Origin: CALAED01 sp036555725 | GTDB taxonomy: Bacteria > Actinomycetota > Actinomycetes > Streptosporangiales > Streptosporangiaceae | DNA length: 64,000 bases | Direction of reading: 5' to 3' | NCBI GenBank assembly: GCA_036555725.1 | Contig: DATBKU010000040.1 | Span: 62,001 to 126,000 of the forward strand | In this document: positions 7,863-15,125 of the stretch, piece after piece | Layout: the number at the start of each line of letters is the position of its first letter | How positions within the stretch are numbered: position 1 is the stretch's first letter | Program-made: the position numbers and the translations under genes | The notes under the pieces: model-generated | Database searches by the model: none | What the model was told of the DNA's origin: nothing | Seen by the model: the letters and a program-made list of their open reading frames with translations, nothing else

Positions 7863-8540
7863 TTACCCAGGATGTTCTGACCCCGCGGCCTGCCGGATCA
7901 CCGGCGGGCCACCGATCACCCGGCGCGGCCCACCGACCGCGAGGTAGAGCAGCACCATGCCCACGATCTGCGCAAGGTGATACACCGAGGTGGGATCGAG
8001 GCCCACGCGCTCGGTGACGTCGGGGCTCAGCGCCTGCGTCGCGCCGGCGACGCCGCTGGCCGCCATCGCGATGATCACCGGCCGGGCCATCGGATGGCGG
8101 CGGGCCGCCGCCCAGCCCCACAGCGCGAGCACGCTGATCATCGTCAGGCTCTCGCAAGACATGATGGCCGTCACGCCGGCGTGTCCGGTGGCCGCCATGA
8201 TCACGTACGCGATGATGCCGACGGAGCGCAGCAGCCAGAAGGCCCGGGCTCGGCCCGGTCCGAGGACGTCGGTGACCGTGGCGGCGAGCAGGTACGAAAC
8301 CGCGACGACGACAAGAACGCTGATCAGCGCCCAGCTGACCTCGCCCGCCCGCGGCCACCACATGATCACACCGTGGTGCACCGCCCCGGCGAGCGCCCCG
8401 ACACCGGCCCACCAGAAGGACGCCCGCCAGTAGCCGTTCGTCGCCGGTGCGCCGCGCAGCCGCCAGGCGAGCAGCACGACGACGGTGCCGAGCAGAAGGT
8501 CGGTAAGCGACTGAGCGGGTTGGGCGAGCACAGATCGCAC
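7863..8540 (-). CDS. Multi-pass membrane protein, function unknown
   Basis: About 225 residues with at least six hydrophobic segments (LLLGTVVVLLAWRL, SFWWAGVGALAGAVHHGVIM, ALISVLVVVAVSYLLAA, SVGIIAYVIMAATG, LTMISVLALWGWAA, LAQIVGMVLLYLAVGG). I recognise no catalytic motif. The start is uncertain: an ATG at 8585 lies beyond the divergent VOC start at 8568, so I prefer the GTG at 8540, which lies about 12 bases after TATACC on this strand and could be nearly leaderless. A GTG at 8531 is also possible. It converges on the HU gene with only 25 bases between stops. Localised to the membrane; no function is proposed. Confidence 0.7.
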   Translation of the reverse strand: MRSVLAQPAQSLTDLLLGTVVVLLAWRLRGAPATNGYWRASFWWAGVGALAGAVHHGVIMWWPRAGEVSWALISVLVVVAVSYLLAATVTDVLGPGRARAFWLLRSVGIIAYVIMAATGHAGVTAIMSCESLTMISVLALWGWAAARRHPMARPVIIAMAASGVAGATQALSPDVTERVGLDPTSVYHLAQIVGMVLLYLAVGGPRRVIGGPPVIRQAAGSEHPG

Positions 8541-8554
8541 GCTACCGGACGGGG

Positions 8555-8560
8555 TATAAG
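8555..8560 (+). promoter_or_regulatory. Leaderless-type -10 box for the VOC gene
   Basis: TATAAG ends 7 bases before the ATG at 8568 and no ribosome site is present, the standard actinomycete leaderless arrangement. The complementary strand of the same bases reads CTTATACC and may serve the divergent membrane-protein gene. Confidence 0.55.
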
Positions 8561-8567
8561 GTGCGAC

Positions 8568-8924
8568 ATGATCACTGGCCTGCACACCATCGTCTACTCG
8601 ACCGGGGCCGAAGAGGACCGCGCCTTCCTCCGCGACGTCCTAGGGCTGGGCTCGGTCGACGCGGGCGGCGGCTGGCTCATCTTCGCCATGCCGCCCGCCG
8701 AGCTCGCCGTCCACCCGGCCGACCAGGGCGCCCGCCACGAGCTCTACCTCATGTGTGACGACATCCGCGCCACACTCGACGAGCTACGCGCCAAGGGCGT
8801 CACCGTCTCCGACGACATCACCGAGGCGGGCTGGGGCCTGCTCGGCTCGATCAAACTCCCGAGCGGCGCCGATTTTCCCATCTACGAGCCCCGCCACAAG
8901 ACCGCCATCGACTCAGGCCCCTGA
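8568..8924 (+). CDS. VOC/glyoxalase-fold small protein
   Basis: 118 residues. The vicinal-oxygen-chelate fold is visible as two beta-alpha-beta-beta-beta halves: MITGLHTIVYSTGAEEDRAF, then FLRDVLGLGSVDAGGGWLIF, PAELAVHPADQGARHELYLM, then a second module with VTVSDDITEAGWGLLGSIKL and PSGADFPIYEPRH at the end. Metal-ligand positions (His near the N-terminus, Glu near the C-terminus in YEPRH) are present. Families of this type include glyoxalases, fosfomycin/bleomycin-resistance proteins and small dioxygenases; nothing here picks one. The ATG is used because an in-frame extension upstream is antisense to the membrane gene. Likely leaderless (see the -10 at 8555). Confidence 0.85.
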   Translation: MITGLHTIVYSTGAEEDRAFLRDVLGLGSVDAGGGWLIFAMPPAELAVHPADQGARHELYLMCDDIRATLDELRAKGVTVSDDITEAGWGLLGSIKLPSGADFPIYEPRHKTAIDSGP

Positions 8925-8933
8925 TCCACGCCA

Positions 8934-9359
8934 TTACTTGTCTTTACTTGTCTTCCGGTTCTTCGGATCTTTGGGGTCTGCCGGGGTCTTCGGATCCTTG
9001 GGGTCTGCCGGGGTCCCCGGGTCTTCCGGGTCTTCTGGGTCTTCCGGGATGACGGGGAGCTTCGCGGTGAGCCGGCTCTGCGAGGTGATCACGCCGCTGG
9101 CGAGGGTGAGTTTCTCGCGGCGCAGCGCGCCGTTCTGCCGCAGCAGGTCGTCGACGTCGGCGCGCAGCGCGGTCTGGCGCGGCGCCATCCGCATGTGCAC
9201 GAGGATGCCGCCGACAGTGATGCCCAGCACGAAGGCGGACAGCAGCGGAAGCCACCAGAACACGATCGAGACGATCACCGCGGCGGCGACCGCCACGACG
9301 ACGCGGATGTTCTGCCCTGCCCGGTCCAGAGCCTTGTTGACACTCTTGGGAATCTTCAC
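8934..9359 (-). CDS. Small membrane protein with Asp-Pro repeat tail
   Basis: 141 residues. Residues about 17-58 hold two hydrophobic segments (RVVVAVAAAVIVSIVFWWLP, LLSAFVLGITVGGILVHM), followed by a short helical stretch (RADVDDLLRQNGALRREKLT) and then about 40 residues of low-complexity repeats of the DPEDPEDP and TPADPKDPK type. The tail DNA (8955-9045) is correspondingly built from imperfect short repeats. No family assigned beyond resemblance to LapA-like two-helix membrane proteins. The tail is probably disordered. Convergent with the VOC gene. Confidence 0.7.
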   Translation of the reverse strand: MKIPKSVNKALDRAGQNIRVVVAVAAAVIVSIVFWWLPLLSAFVLGITVGGILVHMRMAPRQTALRADVDDLLRQNGALRREKLTLASGVITSQSRLTAKLPVIPEDPEDPEDPGTPADPKDPKTPADPKDPKNRKTSKDK

Positions 9360-9515
9360 TCCGAAATCTCTCCTCGTCGACTATGTCGCGGTCCGTCTCG
9401 ACGACGCATCAACTCTTTGGGAGCGCTTGCCTGTTCCAGACCTCGGTGACGATAGCGTCGCGAGGGCCTCCACCAGGATTACCATCTCCGGAAGCATGAA
9501 GATCCTGTCGGGGTG

Positions 9516-10400
9516 ATGAACACCGGAACGGCCGAAATGGACGATCACGAGCTTCAGGGGCTGGCGGCGCCGCCCCAGCAGGACGGCGACGACGCGCCGC
9601 ACCTGCCCGCTGAGCTGTGCCAGCTGTTCGCCGACGGCGGCCCAGGACGCACGCTGTCGGTCCCGCTGCCGCCCGGATCCGTCGTGTGGCCCGATCCCGG
9701 GTACCGGCAGCACCGGGTGCCACGACGCCCCGCGCTCTGGGTCAGCGACGAGCCCGCGTCTCCCTCGCTCTGGGCCGGCGTGCGAGCCGAGCACGGCCGG
9801 TCGGGCCTGTGGCCCGTGCTGCTGGACGACTCCACCCAGCCGTGGTCGGCCGGCCAGATCGCCCCGGAGCCGGTCACCGACATCGGCACTTACGACGCGG
9901 GCGCGTTCATGGCCGAGGTGTGGGCCGATCGCGTGACGGCCGACGACGACCTCGAAGACCTCGAGCCGTACGGACGGCACTGCCCCGGCCTGGCCCCGGC
10001 GGGTGACCTGACCGACGACCCCGACGTCGTCGCGGACCGGTGCGCGCACGGCCTGCGGGATCGCGGCCTACAGCTGGGCCTGGCCGTCGTGGAGCGCGGT
10101 GCCGACGTTCTCGCCGTGATGGGCTGGCAGGGCGCCATCAACCACAACCCGTGGATCGCACCGCTTTCGGCCGTGCTGCGCGGCTGGGAGGACCGGTTCG
10201 GCGTCCGCGTCGTCGGGGTCGGTTTCAACACGCTCGATCTAAGCGTCGCCGCGCCCCCGGTCACCACCCGGCACGCCCTGCACGTCGCCGCCGAGCACTG
10301 GGCCTTCTGCCCTGACAGCATCTTCCAGGGCCCCGGCTCCCTCGTCGACTACGCCGCCCAGCTCCGCGGCAACCCCACCTGGTCCTTCTGGTGGGATTAA
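9516..10400 (+). CDS. DUF4253 domain protein
   Basis: 294 residues. The C-terminal third carries the DUF4253 signature (NHNPWIAPLSAVLRGWEDRF, then GVRVVGVGFNTLDLSVAAPP, and the ending FCPDSIFQGPGSLVDYAAQL). The N-terminal half is a variable actinomycete extension with VVWPDPGYRQHRVPRRPALW. No signal peptide or membrane segment; cytoplasmic. Function unknown; the family often occurs near immunity or effector genes, but nothing here supports that. The start is chosen as the ATG at 9516; a GTG directly before it (9513) and an ATG at 9537 are alternatives because no strong ribosome site is present. Confidence 0.82.
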   Translation: MNTGTAEMDDHELQGLAAPPQQDGDDAPHLPAELCQLFADGGPGRTLSVPLPPGSVVWPDPGYRQHRVPRRPALWVSDEPASPSLWAGVRAEHGRSGLWPVLLDDSTQPWSAGQIAPEPVTDIGTYDAGAFMAEVWADRVTADDDLEDLEPYGRHCPGLAPAGDLTDDPDVVADRCAHGLRDRGLQLGLAVVERGADVLAVMGWQGAINHNPWIAPLSAVLRGWEDRFGVRVVGVGFNTLDLSVAAPPVTTRHALHVAAEHWAFCPDSIFQGPGSLVDYAAQLRGNPTWSFWWD

Positions 10401-10490
10401 CTCCCGGTCGTGTCCCAGCGGCGGAACGCCACCGTGACGGCGCCCGCCGCGATCTGGTCGAGCACGGCACGCGGGAACAGCATGCATCGA

Positions 10491-11450
10491 TCATCCTCCC
10501 TCGCACACGACCCGCTCTACGTCGATGCGATAGGGAGGGTCGTCGGGCTGCCAGCCGGCCACCGAGGGCAGCCCCTCGCTCAGCACCTCGGTGCCCCACT
10601 CGACATGGGTGCCGGCGTAGTCGGGCGGCGGCCGCAACTCCAGGTGACGTTGGCCGCCGGGCAAGCCGGGACGCCGCGACTCGGCGAGCGCGATCGGGAT
10701 CGGCCGCCCGAACAGCGGCCGCGCACCCCAGAATCCCCACATGTCGCCGGGCTCCACGACGACCGTCTCGTCCAGGTGCAGCTCGGTCGCGCCCTCGTCG
10801 GCCCACAGCCGCCCGAACAGGCGGACGGCCAGCCCGCGCAGCAGGTTGGTGGCGGCCAGGTCGTACGCGCACGCCACCTGGTCGACGACCAGCTCTGGCA
10901 GCCCGAACCGCGACAGGCCGCGCGTGAACAGGCACAGGCACGAACACTCGGTCGGTTTGCCGTCGACCTCGCCGTCGGCGTTGATCAGGCAGTCGACCCC
11001 CAGCCACCGGTCGGCCGGGCAGAACCAGTCGCGCTCGCCACCGACTCGCCGATCGGGCGGGATGAGCTGGGCCGTGCACAGGTCGGCCAGCAGCCCGCCC
11101 GTGGTCTCGGCGAGCGCCCTGGCCACCGCCCGCACCGCCTGTGCCGCCCGCGGCCGCCGAGCCAGTGGCAGCTCGCTCTCGATCACCAGGTGCCCCGGAG
11201 CCGTCAGCAGCCGCTCGCGCTCCTCGTCGTCGAGGACGGCGATCTCCGCGAGCTGGTCACGCCAGATCGAGTCGGCGGCGGCAACGGCCCGGATGCTCAA
11301 TAACGGGGTGCCGAGCCACTCCAGAGCCTCATCGCCGGGCGGCCCGGTGATCTGGGCGCGTGCCATGGCGTACGGATCCTTCGGCACCTCGTCGGCGGCC
11401 ACCACGAAGCGGGACGCCGCGGTCTCCGGCAGGGACAGCGAGATGGACAT
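10491..11450 (-). CDS. Conserved hypothetical protein, 319 residues
   Basis: The reading frame has the strong G/C third-position bias of its neighbours, and antisense frames look non-coding. The protein is soluble, with an N-terminal part (MSISLSLPETAASRFVVAAD), a central Cys-rich patch (RDWFCPADRWLGVDCLINAD and PTECSCLCLF) that could bind a metal, and a C-terminal part with VVEPGDMWGFWGARPLFGRP. I do not recognise the family. It sits between the DUF4253 gene and a HAD hydrolase, facing DUF4253 (stops 90 bases apart). Five cysteines within about 25 residues are the only functional hint. Confidence 0.7.
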   Translation of the reverse strand: MSISLSLPETAASRFVVAADEVPKDPYAMARAQITGPPGDEALEWLGTPLLSIRAVAAADSIWRDQLAEIAVLDDEERERLLTAPGHLVIESELPLARRPRAAQAVRAVARALAETTGGLLADLCTAQLIPPDRRVGGERDWFCPADRWLGVDCLINADGEVDGKPTECSCLCLFTRGLSRFGLPELVVDQVACAYDLAATNLLRGLAVRLFGRLWADEGATELHLDETVVVEPGDMWGFWGARPLFGRPIPIALAESRRPGLPGGQRHLELRPPPDYAGTHVEWGTEVLSEGLPSVAGWQPDDPPYRIDVERVVCEGG

Positions 11451-11567
11451 GACCGGCCTCCTCGAGCTCGGGTCGCGCCCCCGCCCGACGCCCGGGCAAG
11501 GGTGGTCCCAGCCTCACCGCCCCGCGCACCCAACAGAAGTCGAATCCCATTCTGTGGACAGCGGTGG

Positions 11568-12170
11568 CTACGCGTCGAGGCCGAGGCGGCGGCGGACCTG
11601 ATCTGGCGAGGTGAACACCTCTGCGGTCATGCCGACCTCGCGGGCGGCCACGACGTTGCGCTCGCTGTCGTCGAAGAAGATCACATCCCGCGGCAGGACG
11701 CCGAGCTGCTCGGCGCTGATCTTGTACGCCCGGGGGTCCGGCTTGGCGACCCCGATCCGGCAGGAGTACGTCAGCGCCGTGAAGTACCGCAGCCACGACC
11801 GATGGCGCTCCTCGAACACGGGCACCAGATCGCCGACGATGTTGGACAGCAGCCCCAGCGACCGCCCCTGCCCGGCCAGCTCGGCGACGACCTCGACCAT
11901 ACGATCGTCGACATCCAGCCAGCTCGCCAGGTCGGCCTCGATCAGCGCGTCGACGGTCTCCGGGGCATACCGCACCCCAAGGCGCTCGGCCACCTGCGCC
12001 CAGTAGTCTGCGCCCGGCTGCCCCGCGTCGTACGCCGGCCGATCGGCCCAGTAGGCATCCCGGAACGGGACGCTCGCGACGCCGGCCACGTCCTCGATGC
12101 GGCGCTTCGCCTCCTCGGTCTGGGTACGGGCGATCACTCCGAAAAGATCGAAAACAATGGCGTGCGGCAT
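11568..12170 (-). CDS. HAD-superfamily hydrolase, subfamily IA
   Basis: 200 residues from the ATG at 12170. Motif I is FDLFGVIAR: the nucleophile Asp is present, but the second acidic residue of the usual DxD is Phe, as in haloacid-dehalogenase-like and epoxide-hydrolase-N-type members rather than classic phosphatases. Motif II is LLSNIVG, motif III the Lys in RIGVAKPDPRAY, motif IV VIFFDDSERNVVAAREVGM, and an F-T-S-P-D ending follows. The cap is the C1 helical type. A phosphatase or dehalogenase-like activity on a small metabolite is likely; the substrate is unknown. Its start lies 10 bases from the stop of the ATPase remnant on the same strand, so it may once have been co-transcribed with it. 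Confidence 0.87.
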   Translation of the reverse strand: MPHAIVFDLFGVIARTQTEEAKRRIEDVAGVASVPFRDAYWADRPAYDAGQPGADYWAQVAERLGVRYAPETVDALIEADLASWLDVDDRMVEVVAELAGQGRSLGLLSNIVGDLVPVFEERHRSWLRYFTALTYSCRIGVAKPDPRAYKISAEQLGVLPRDVIFFDDSERNVVAAREVGMTAEVFTSPDQVRRRLGLDA

Positions 12171-12180
12171 GCCATCGACT

Positions 12181-12360
12181 CTATGTGGACGGCCCGCCGG
12201 CGGCGTCCGCATGATCAGCCGGGGCCCGGGACAACCGGGCCCAGACGGTCTTGCCGCCTCCCGGCGGCCACCGCGTGCCCCACCCCTCGGCCAGGAAGTC
12301 CACGATGCCCAGGCCGCGGCCGCCGTCGAGAACCTCCGCCGCTCCGCTACCCGCCGCCTC
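12181..12360 (-). pseudogene. Remnant of an ATP-binding (anti-sigma/HATPase-like) protein, C-terminus only
   Basis: Read on the minus strand, this stretch encodes EAAGSGAAEVLDGGRGLGIV then DFLAEGWGTRWPPGGGKTVW, ARLSRAPADHADAAGGPST and a stop at 12181. GGRGLGIVDFLAE-WGT-GGKTVWARL is the C-terminal signature of the small actinomycete HATPase_c_2 ATP-binding proteins that usually sit beside XRE-DUF5753/DUF397 genes. The N-terminal hundred or so residues, including the N-box Asn, are absent: coding similarity stops near 12360-12380, where plus-strand DUF5753 sequence begins. Best explained as one side of a deletion joining two divergent genes. Confidence 0.65.
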
Positions 12361-12993
12361 TCGACCGGCCTCGACAAGGCCTTCACCTTGGAGGAGTTCT
12401 TCGCCGGCCTGTACGCGGCCATCAAACGCGAGTCCGGCATCCCGTCCGACTTCCTCGAATACACCGAGTACGAGGAGCTGGCCTCATCAGTCAAGGTATA
12501 CGAGAACTTCCTGGTCACCGGCCTGCTGCAGAACGAGTCGTACGCCCGGGAGGTGCTCCGCGCCGGGCAGCGGGCCGACCGCCTCGACGAGCTTGTCGCG
12601 GCACGCATGGCCCGCCAGGAGATCCTGCGCCGCGACGACCCGCCCTGGCTGGTCGTCCTCCTCGACGAGTCCGTCATCCACCGTACGGTGGGCGACCGCG
12701 ACATCATGCGAGCCCAGTTGGAACGCCTCCTGGAGGCGATGCAAGAACCCAACATCACCGTCCGAGTCGTCCCTGCTGGAGCCCCCATTTATCCGACGGC
12801 AGCTTTCAGCGTTCTGGGCTTCGACAACGAGTCCGACCTCGGCTATGTGGTGAGCGAGGGAGGCCTGGGCCAATTGATCGAGCCAGGCTCTCACGTCAGC
12901 AGGCTTGGAGTAACGTTCGACCGGATCGGGTCCTTCGCCTTGCTGGTCCCGGACTCAGAGAAACTGATCCGTACGGCACTGGAGAGCATGTGA
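12361..12993 (+). pseudogene. DUF5753 protein lacking its XRE helix-turn-helix
   Basis: From about LDKAFTLEEFFAGLYAAIKR (12370) to the stop at 12993 the frame encodes a complete DUF5753 domain (PSDFLEYTEYEELASSVKVY, ENFLVTGLLQNESYAREVLR, LVVLLDESVIHRTVGDRDIM, NITVRVVPAGAPIYPTAAFS). Full-length relatives carry about 80-90 further N-terminal residues with an XRE DNA-binding domain. Here the frame upstream (open to 12097) is instead antisense to the ATPase remnant and to the HAD gene and shows no helix-turn-helix. The domain body itself has no stop or frameshift, so a truncated product could still be made, for example from the ATG at 12211. It overlaps the DUF397 start by a TGATG junction, the normal coupling for this pair. 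Confidence 0.6.
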
Positions 12994-13187
12994 TGACGTT
13001 CGACTTCTCGTCCGCCCAGTGGCGCAAGAGCAGCAGAAGCGGCTCTGAGGGCGACCAGTGCGTCGAGATCGCGGGCTTCGATCACGTCGTCGCCGTACGC
13101 GACAGCAAGGACCCCGACGGCCCCAAGCTCGCCTTCTCCCGCCGCGAATGGCGCACCTTCACCGCCCAGCTGGGCTCCGACCGATAA
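12993..13187 (+). CDS. DUF397 domain protein
   Basis: 64 residues with the complete DUF397 pattern: FSSAQWRKSSRSGSEGDQCV, EIAGFDHVVAVRDSKDPDGP and KLAFSRREWRTFTAQL. The ATG at 12993 overlaps the stop of the DUF5753 frame (TGATG), the usual translational coupling. DUF397 proteins are small partners of XRE-DUF5753 regulators in actinomycetes, with proposed toxin-antitoxin-like or developmental roles (Bld-type loci). Here the partner regulator appears to have lost its DNA-binding domain, so this gene may be an orphan. Confidence 0.92.
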   Translation: MTFDFSSAQWRKSSRSGSEGDQCVEIAGFDHVVAVRDSKDPDGPKLAFSRREWRTFTAQLGSDR

Positions 13188-13247
13188 GCCCTCGGTATTC
13201 GCTCCGTAACTCCATGTATCGTTGGAGGCGCCGATGGAGGTACCGCC

Positions 13248-13886
13248 ATGGTCGCAATGCAGCACCGCCGCAAGGCTACTCACGCGCCTGCGCCTTCGAC
13301 CACGCCCGCACCCCCCGAGCGGGACGAAGCCGAGGTCGATCCGGCCGACCTGCTGGAGCGTACCTGGGTAGCAGTCCGCCTCGCGGGGTTCAGGGCGGAG
13401 GTCGTCGAAGGACACATCATCGTGAGCCCCTGGGCAGCGCGCCGTCACGCACAAGTGGTGGATCGGCTTGTTGAGCAACTGTTCGACGTGAAGCGGGCGA
13501 ACGGTTGGGAGTTCTATCAATCGTGGGCCGTGCACATTCCGCCTCACCGTGGAGACAAGCGGCTGCCAGACCTCATGGTGGCTCCGCCGGACAGCCCCGA
13601 GTACGACGAGAACCAGGCGTACGGTGACGGCGTGCTGCTCGTCACCGAAGTCGTCTCCAAGTTCAGCGCCGAGGACGACTTCGAGAACAAGCCAGACGAG
13701 TACGCCCGGGCGGGGGTGCCGCTGCTGCTGGTCATCGACTCGGAGTCCGAGAAGCAGACGGTCACGCTGTTCAGCGATCCCGGGGAGCACGGCTACGCGA
13801 ACAGACTCACCGTTGCCGCCGGCGACCCCCTCCCGCTCCCCGAGCCCTTCGACCTCGAACTCGACACCGCCGCACTGTTGCCATAG
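13248..13886 (+). CDS. Uma2 family (PD-(D/E)XK-fold) protein
   Basis: 212 residues; the start is set by a GGAGG site 8 bases upstream. After a Pro/Glu-rich N-terminal 30 residues, the Uma2/DUF820 fold is seen: FRAEVVEGHIIVSPWAARRH, then AQVVDRLVEQL, LPDLMVAP with the metal-ligand Asp, LLVTEVVSKFSAEDDFENKP with the E-V-x-S core in place of D/E-x-K, and EYARAGVPLLLVIDSE. Uma2 proteins are highly amplified in actinomycetes and cyanobacteria and predicted to be nuclease-like; the biological role is not known. Monocistronic, followed by a strong hairpin. Confidence 0.9.
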   Translation: MVAMQHRRKATHAPAPSTTPAPPERDEAEVDPADLLERTWVAVRLAGFRAEVVEGHIIVSPWAARRHAQVVDRLVEQLFDVKRANGWEFYQSWAVHIPPHRGDKRLPDLMVAPPDSPEYDENQAYGDGVLLVTEVVSKFSAEDDFENKPDEYARAGVPLLLVIDSESEKQTVTLFSDPGEHGYANRLTVAAGDPLPLPEPFDLELDTAALLP

Positions 13887-13927
13887 ACACTGACACCTCC
13901 ACACGGGGCGGAGAAGCGAAACAGAGG

Positions 13928-13958
13928 ACGGCCGGCCTGGTGGGACCAGACCGGCCGT
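13928..13958 (+). terminator. Hairpin terminator after the Uma2 gene
   Basis: ACGGCCGG (13928-13935) pairs with CCGGCCGT (13951-13958), extended inward by CTGG/CCAG across a one-base mismatch, with loop TGGGA. It is followed by TCAGCTTTT. It lies between the convergent Uma2 and YceI genes and probably acts in both directions. Confidence 0.75.
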
Positions 13959-13975
13959 TCAGCTTTTCGGCGGGG

Positions 13976-14548
13976 TCAAGCCGTACGGATTGTCTCGATC
14001 TCGATCACCAGGTCGATCTCCTTGGAGACGAGGAGGCCGCCGGAGTCGAGGGGCAGGTTCCAGGTCAGCCCCCAGTCCTCCCGGTTGACCTTGCCGTGCG
14101 CGGAGAAGACGGCGCGGTCGTTGCCCCACGGATCATGGGCGTACCCGAGGTATTCGACGTCGAGGGTCACCGGGTGGGTGACCTCCTTGATGGTGAGGTC
14201 GCCGGTCATCGTGCCCGTGGTCGCGTCCCACGACACCGCGGTGGAGCGGAAGGTCGCGCGGGGGTGGTTTTCGACATCGAAGAAGTCCGGCGACCGCAGG
14301 TGGTCGTCGCGCGTCTTGTCGCCGGTGTGGACCGAGGTCATGTCGATGACCGCCTCGACCGTGCTGTCTTCGGGGCGTTCAGCGATGTGCACCGACGCCT
14401 CGACGTTGGTGAACCGGCCGCGGACCTTGGTGATCATGAAATGCCGGCCGACGAATCCGACCTCGGCATGGCCGGCGTCCACCTTCCACTCGGTCGCATC
14501 GGGCAGCTCGATGCCGCTGACGGTGCGCGTGGGTGACGCCTTGGTCAT
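13976..14548 (-). CDS. YceI family lipid-binding protein
   Basis: 190 residues from the ATG at 14548 (GGAGGAG upstream); the longer frame to 14584 would begin inside the operator. The YceI barrel is clear: EWKVDAGHAEVGFVGRHFMI, TKVRGRFTNVEASVHIAERP, IDMTSVHTGDKTRDDHLRSP, DFFDVENHPRATFRSTAV, GDLTIKEVTHPVTLDVEYLG and NREDWGLTWN. Family members bind polyisoprenoids or other amphiphiles inside the lipocalin-like barrel. No signal peptide is visible, so the actinomycete cytoplasmic form is likely. Divergent from a MarR regulator with a shared inverted repeat, so it is probably repressed by that regulator. Confidence 0.93.
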   Translation of the reverse strand: MTKASPTRTVSGIELPDATEWKVDAGHAEVGFVGRHFMITKVRGRFTNVEASVHIAERPEDSTVEAVIDMTSVHTGDKTRDDHLRSPDFFDVENHPRATFRSTAVSWDATTGTMTGDLTIKEVTHPVTLDVEYLGYAHDPWGNDRAVFSAHGKVNREDWGLTWNLPLDSGGLLVSKEIDLVIEIETIRTA

Positions 14549-14572
14549 GGAATCCACTCCTCCGATAATTAT

Positions 14573-14627
14573 GTGCGTCTGCACGCATCATAGTAGATGT
14601 GTGCAGACGCACGCAAATGGCTAGGCT
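14573..14627. promoter_or_regulatory. YceI/MarR divergent operator and leaderless MarR promoter
   Basis: GTGCGTCTGCAC (14573-14584) and GTGCAGACGCAC (14601-14612) are a perfect 12-bp inverted repeat with a 16-bp A/T-rich spacer. The first copy also forms a small palindrome TGCGT-CTGC-ACGCA. TAGGCT (14622-14627) ends 6 bases before the GTG of the MarR gene, fitting a leaderless transcript. The repeat is the obvious MarR binding site. Confidence 0.7.
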
Positions 14628-14633
14628 AACGAC

Positions 14634-15092
14634 GTGACCGATGACCTACCGCTGCGCGCCTGGCGAGCGTTCCTGCTCGCCTACAACGCCAGCCTGCGGG
14701 CGATCGAGGCCGACGTGCAGCGAACCGGAAAGGTGCCGCTGACCTGGTACGACGTTCTGCTGGAGCTGAACGCCGCACCGGACCGCCGATTGCGCATGCA
14801 GGATGTGGCCGACCGGGTCGTGCTGAGCCGGACCCGCGTGAGCCGGCTGGTCGACGACCTGGTCGATGCCGGGCTGGTCCGCAAGGAACCCGATCCCGAC
14901 GACCGGCGGGCGGTGTGGGCGGTCATCACCGACGAGGGCCGGGCAGCGCTGCGCGAGACCGCGCCCAGCTACCTACGCGGAATCCAGCGGCACTTCGCCG
15001 CGCACCTGTCGGAGGAAGAACTGGAGACGGTCGCCCGGTCGCTGACGAAGGTCGCCCATGCGCACCACGCGCTCCCGCCGAAATTCGGTTGA
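14634..15092 (+). CDS. MarR family regulator
   Basis: 152 residues starting with GTG directly after a -10 box, so probably leaderless. The winged helix is textbook MarR: VPLTWYDVLLELNAAPDRRL, RMQDVADRVVLSRTRVSRLV, DDLVDAGLVRKEPDPDDRRA, VWAVITDEGRAALRET. The D-D-R-R-A wing and T-D-E-G-R motif are intact. It is divergent from yceI and probably represses both genes through the 12-bp inverted repeat between them. The ligand is not predictable from sequence; MarR-YceI pairs are common in actinomycetes and usually respond to phenolic or oxidative stress signals. Confidence 0.93.
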   Translation: MTDDLPLRAWRAFLLAYNASLRAIEADVQRTGKVPLTWYDVLLELNAAPDRRLRMQDVADRVVLSRTRVSRLVDDLVDAGLVRKEPDPDDRRAVWAVITDEGRAALRETAPSYLRGIQRHFAAHLSEEELETVARSLTKVAHAHHALPPKFG

Positions 15093-15125
15093 GGCCACGA
15101 CGGCGAATATGGCAGACACCTCGCT

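Noticed and set aside
12097..12360. N-terminal extension of the DUF5753 frame
   Set aside because: It is antisense to the HAD gene and the ATPase remnant and encodes no helix-turn-helix.
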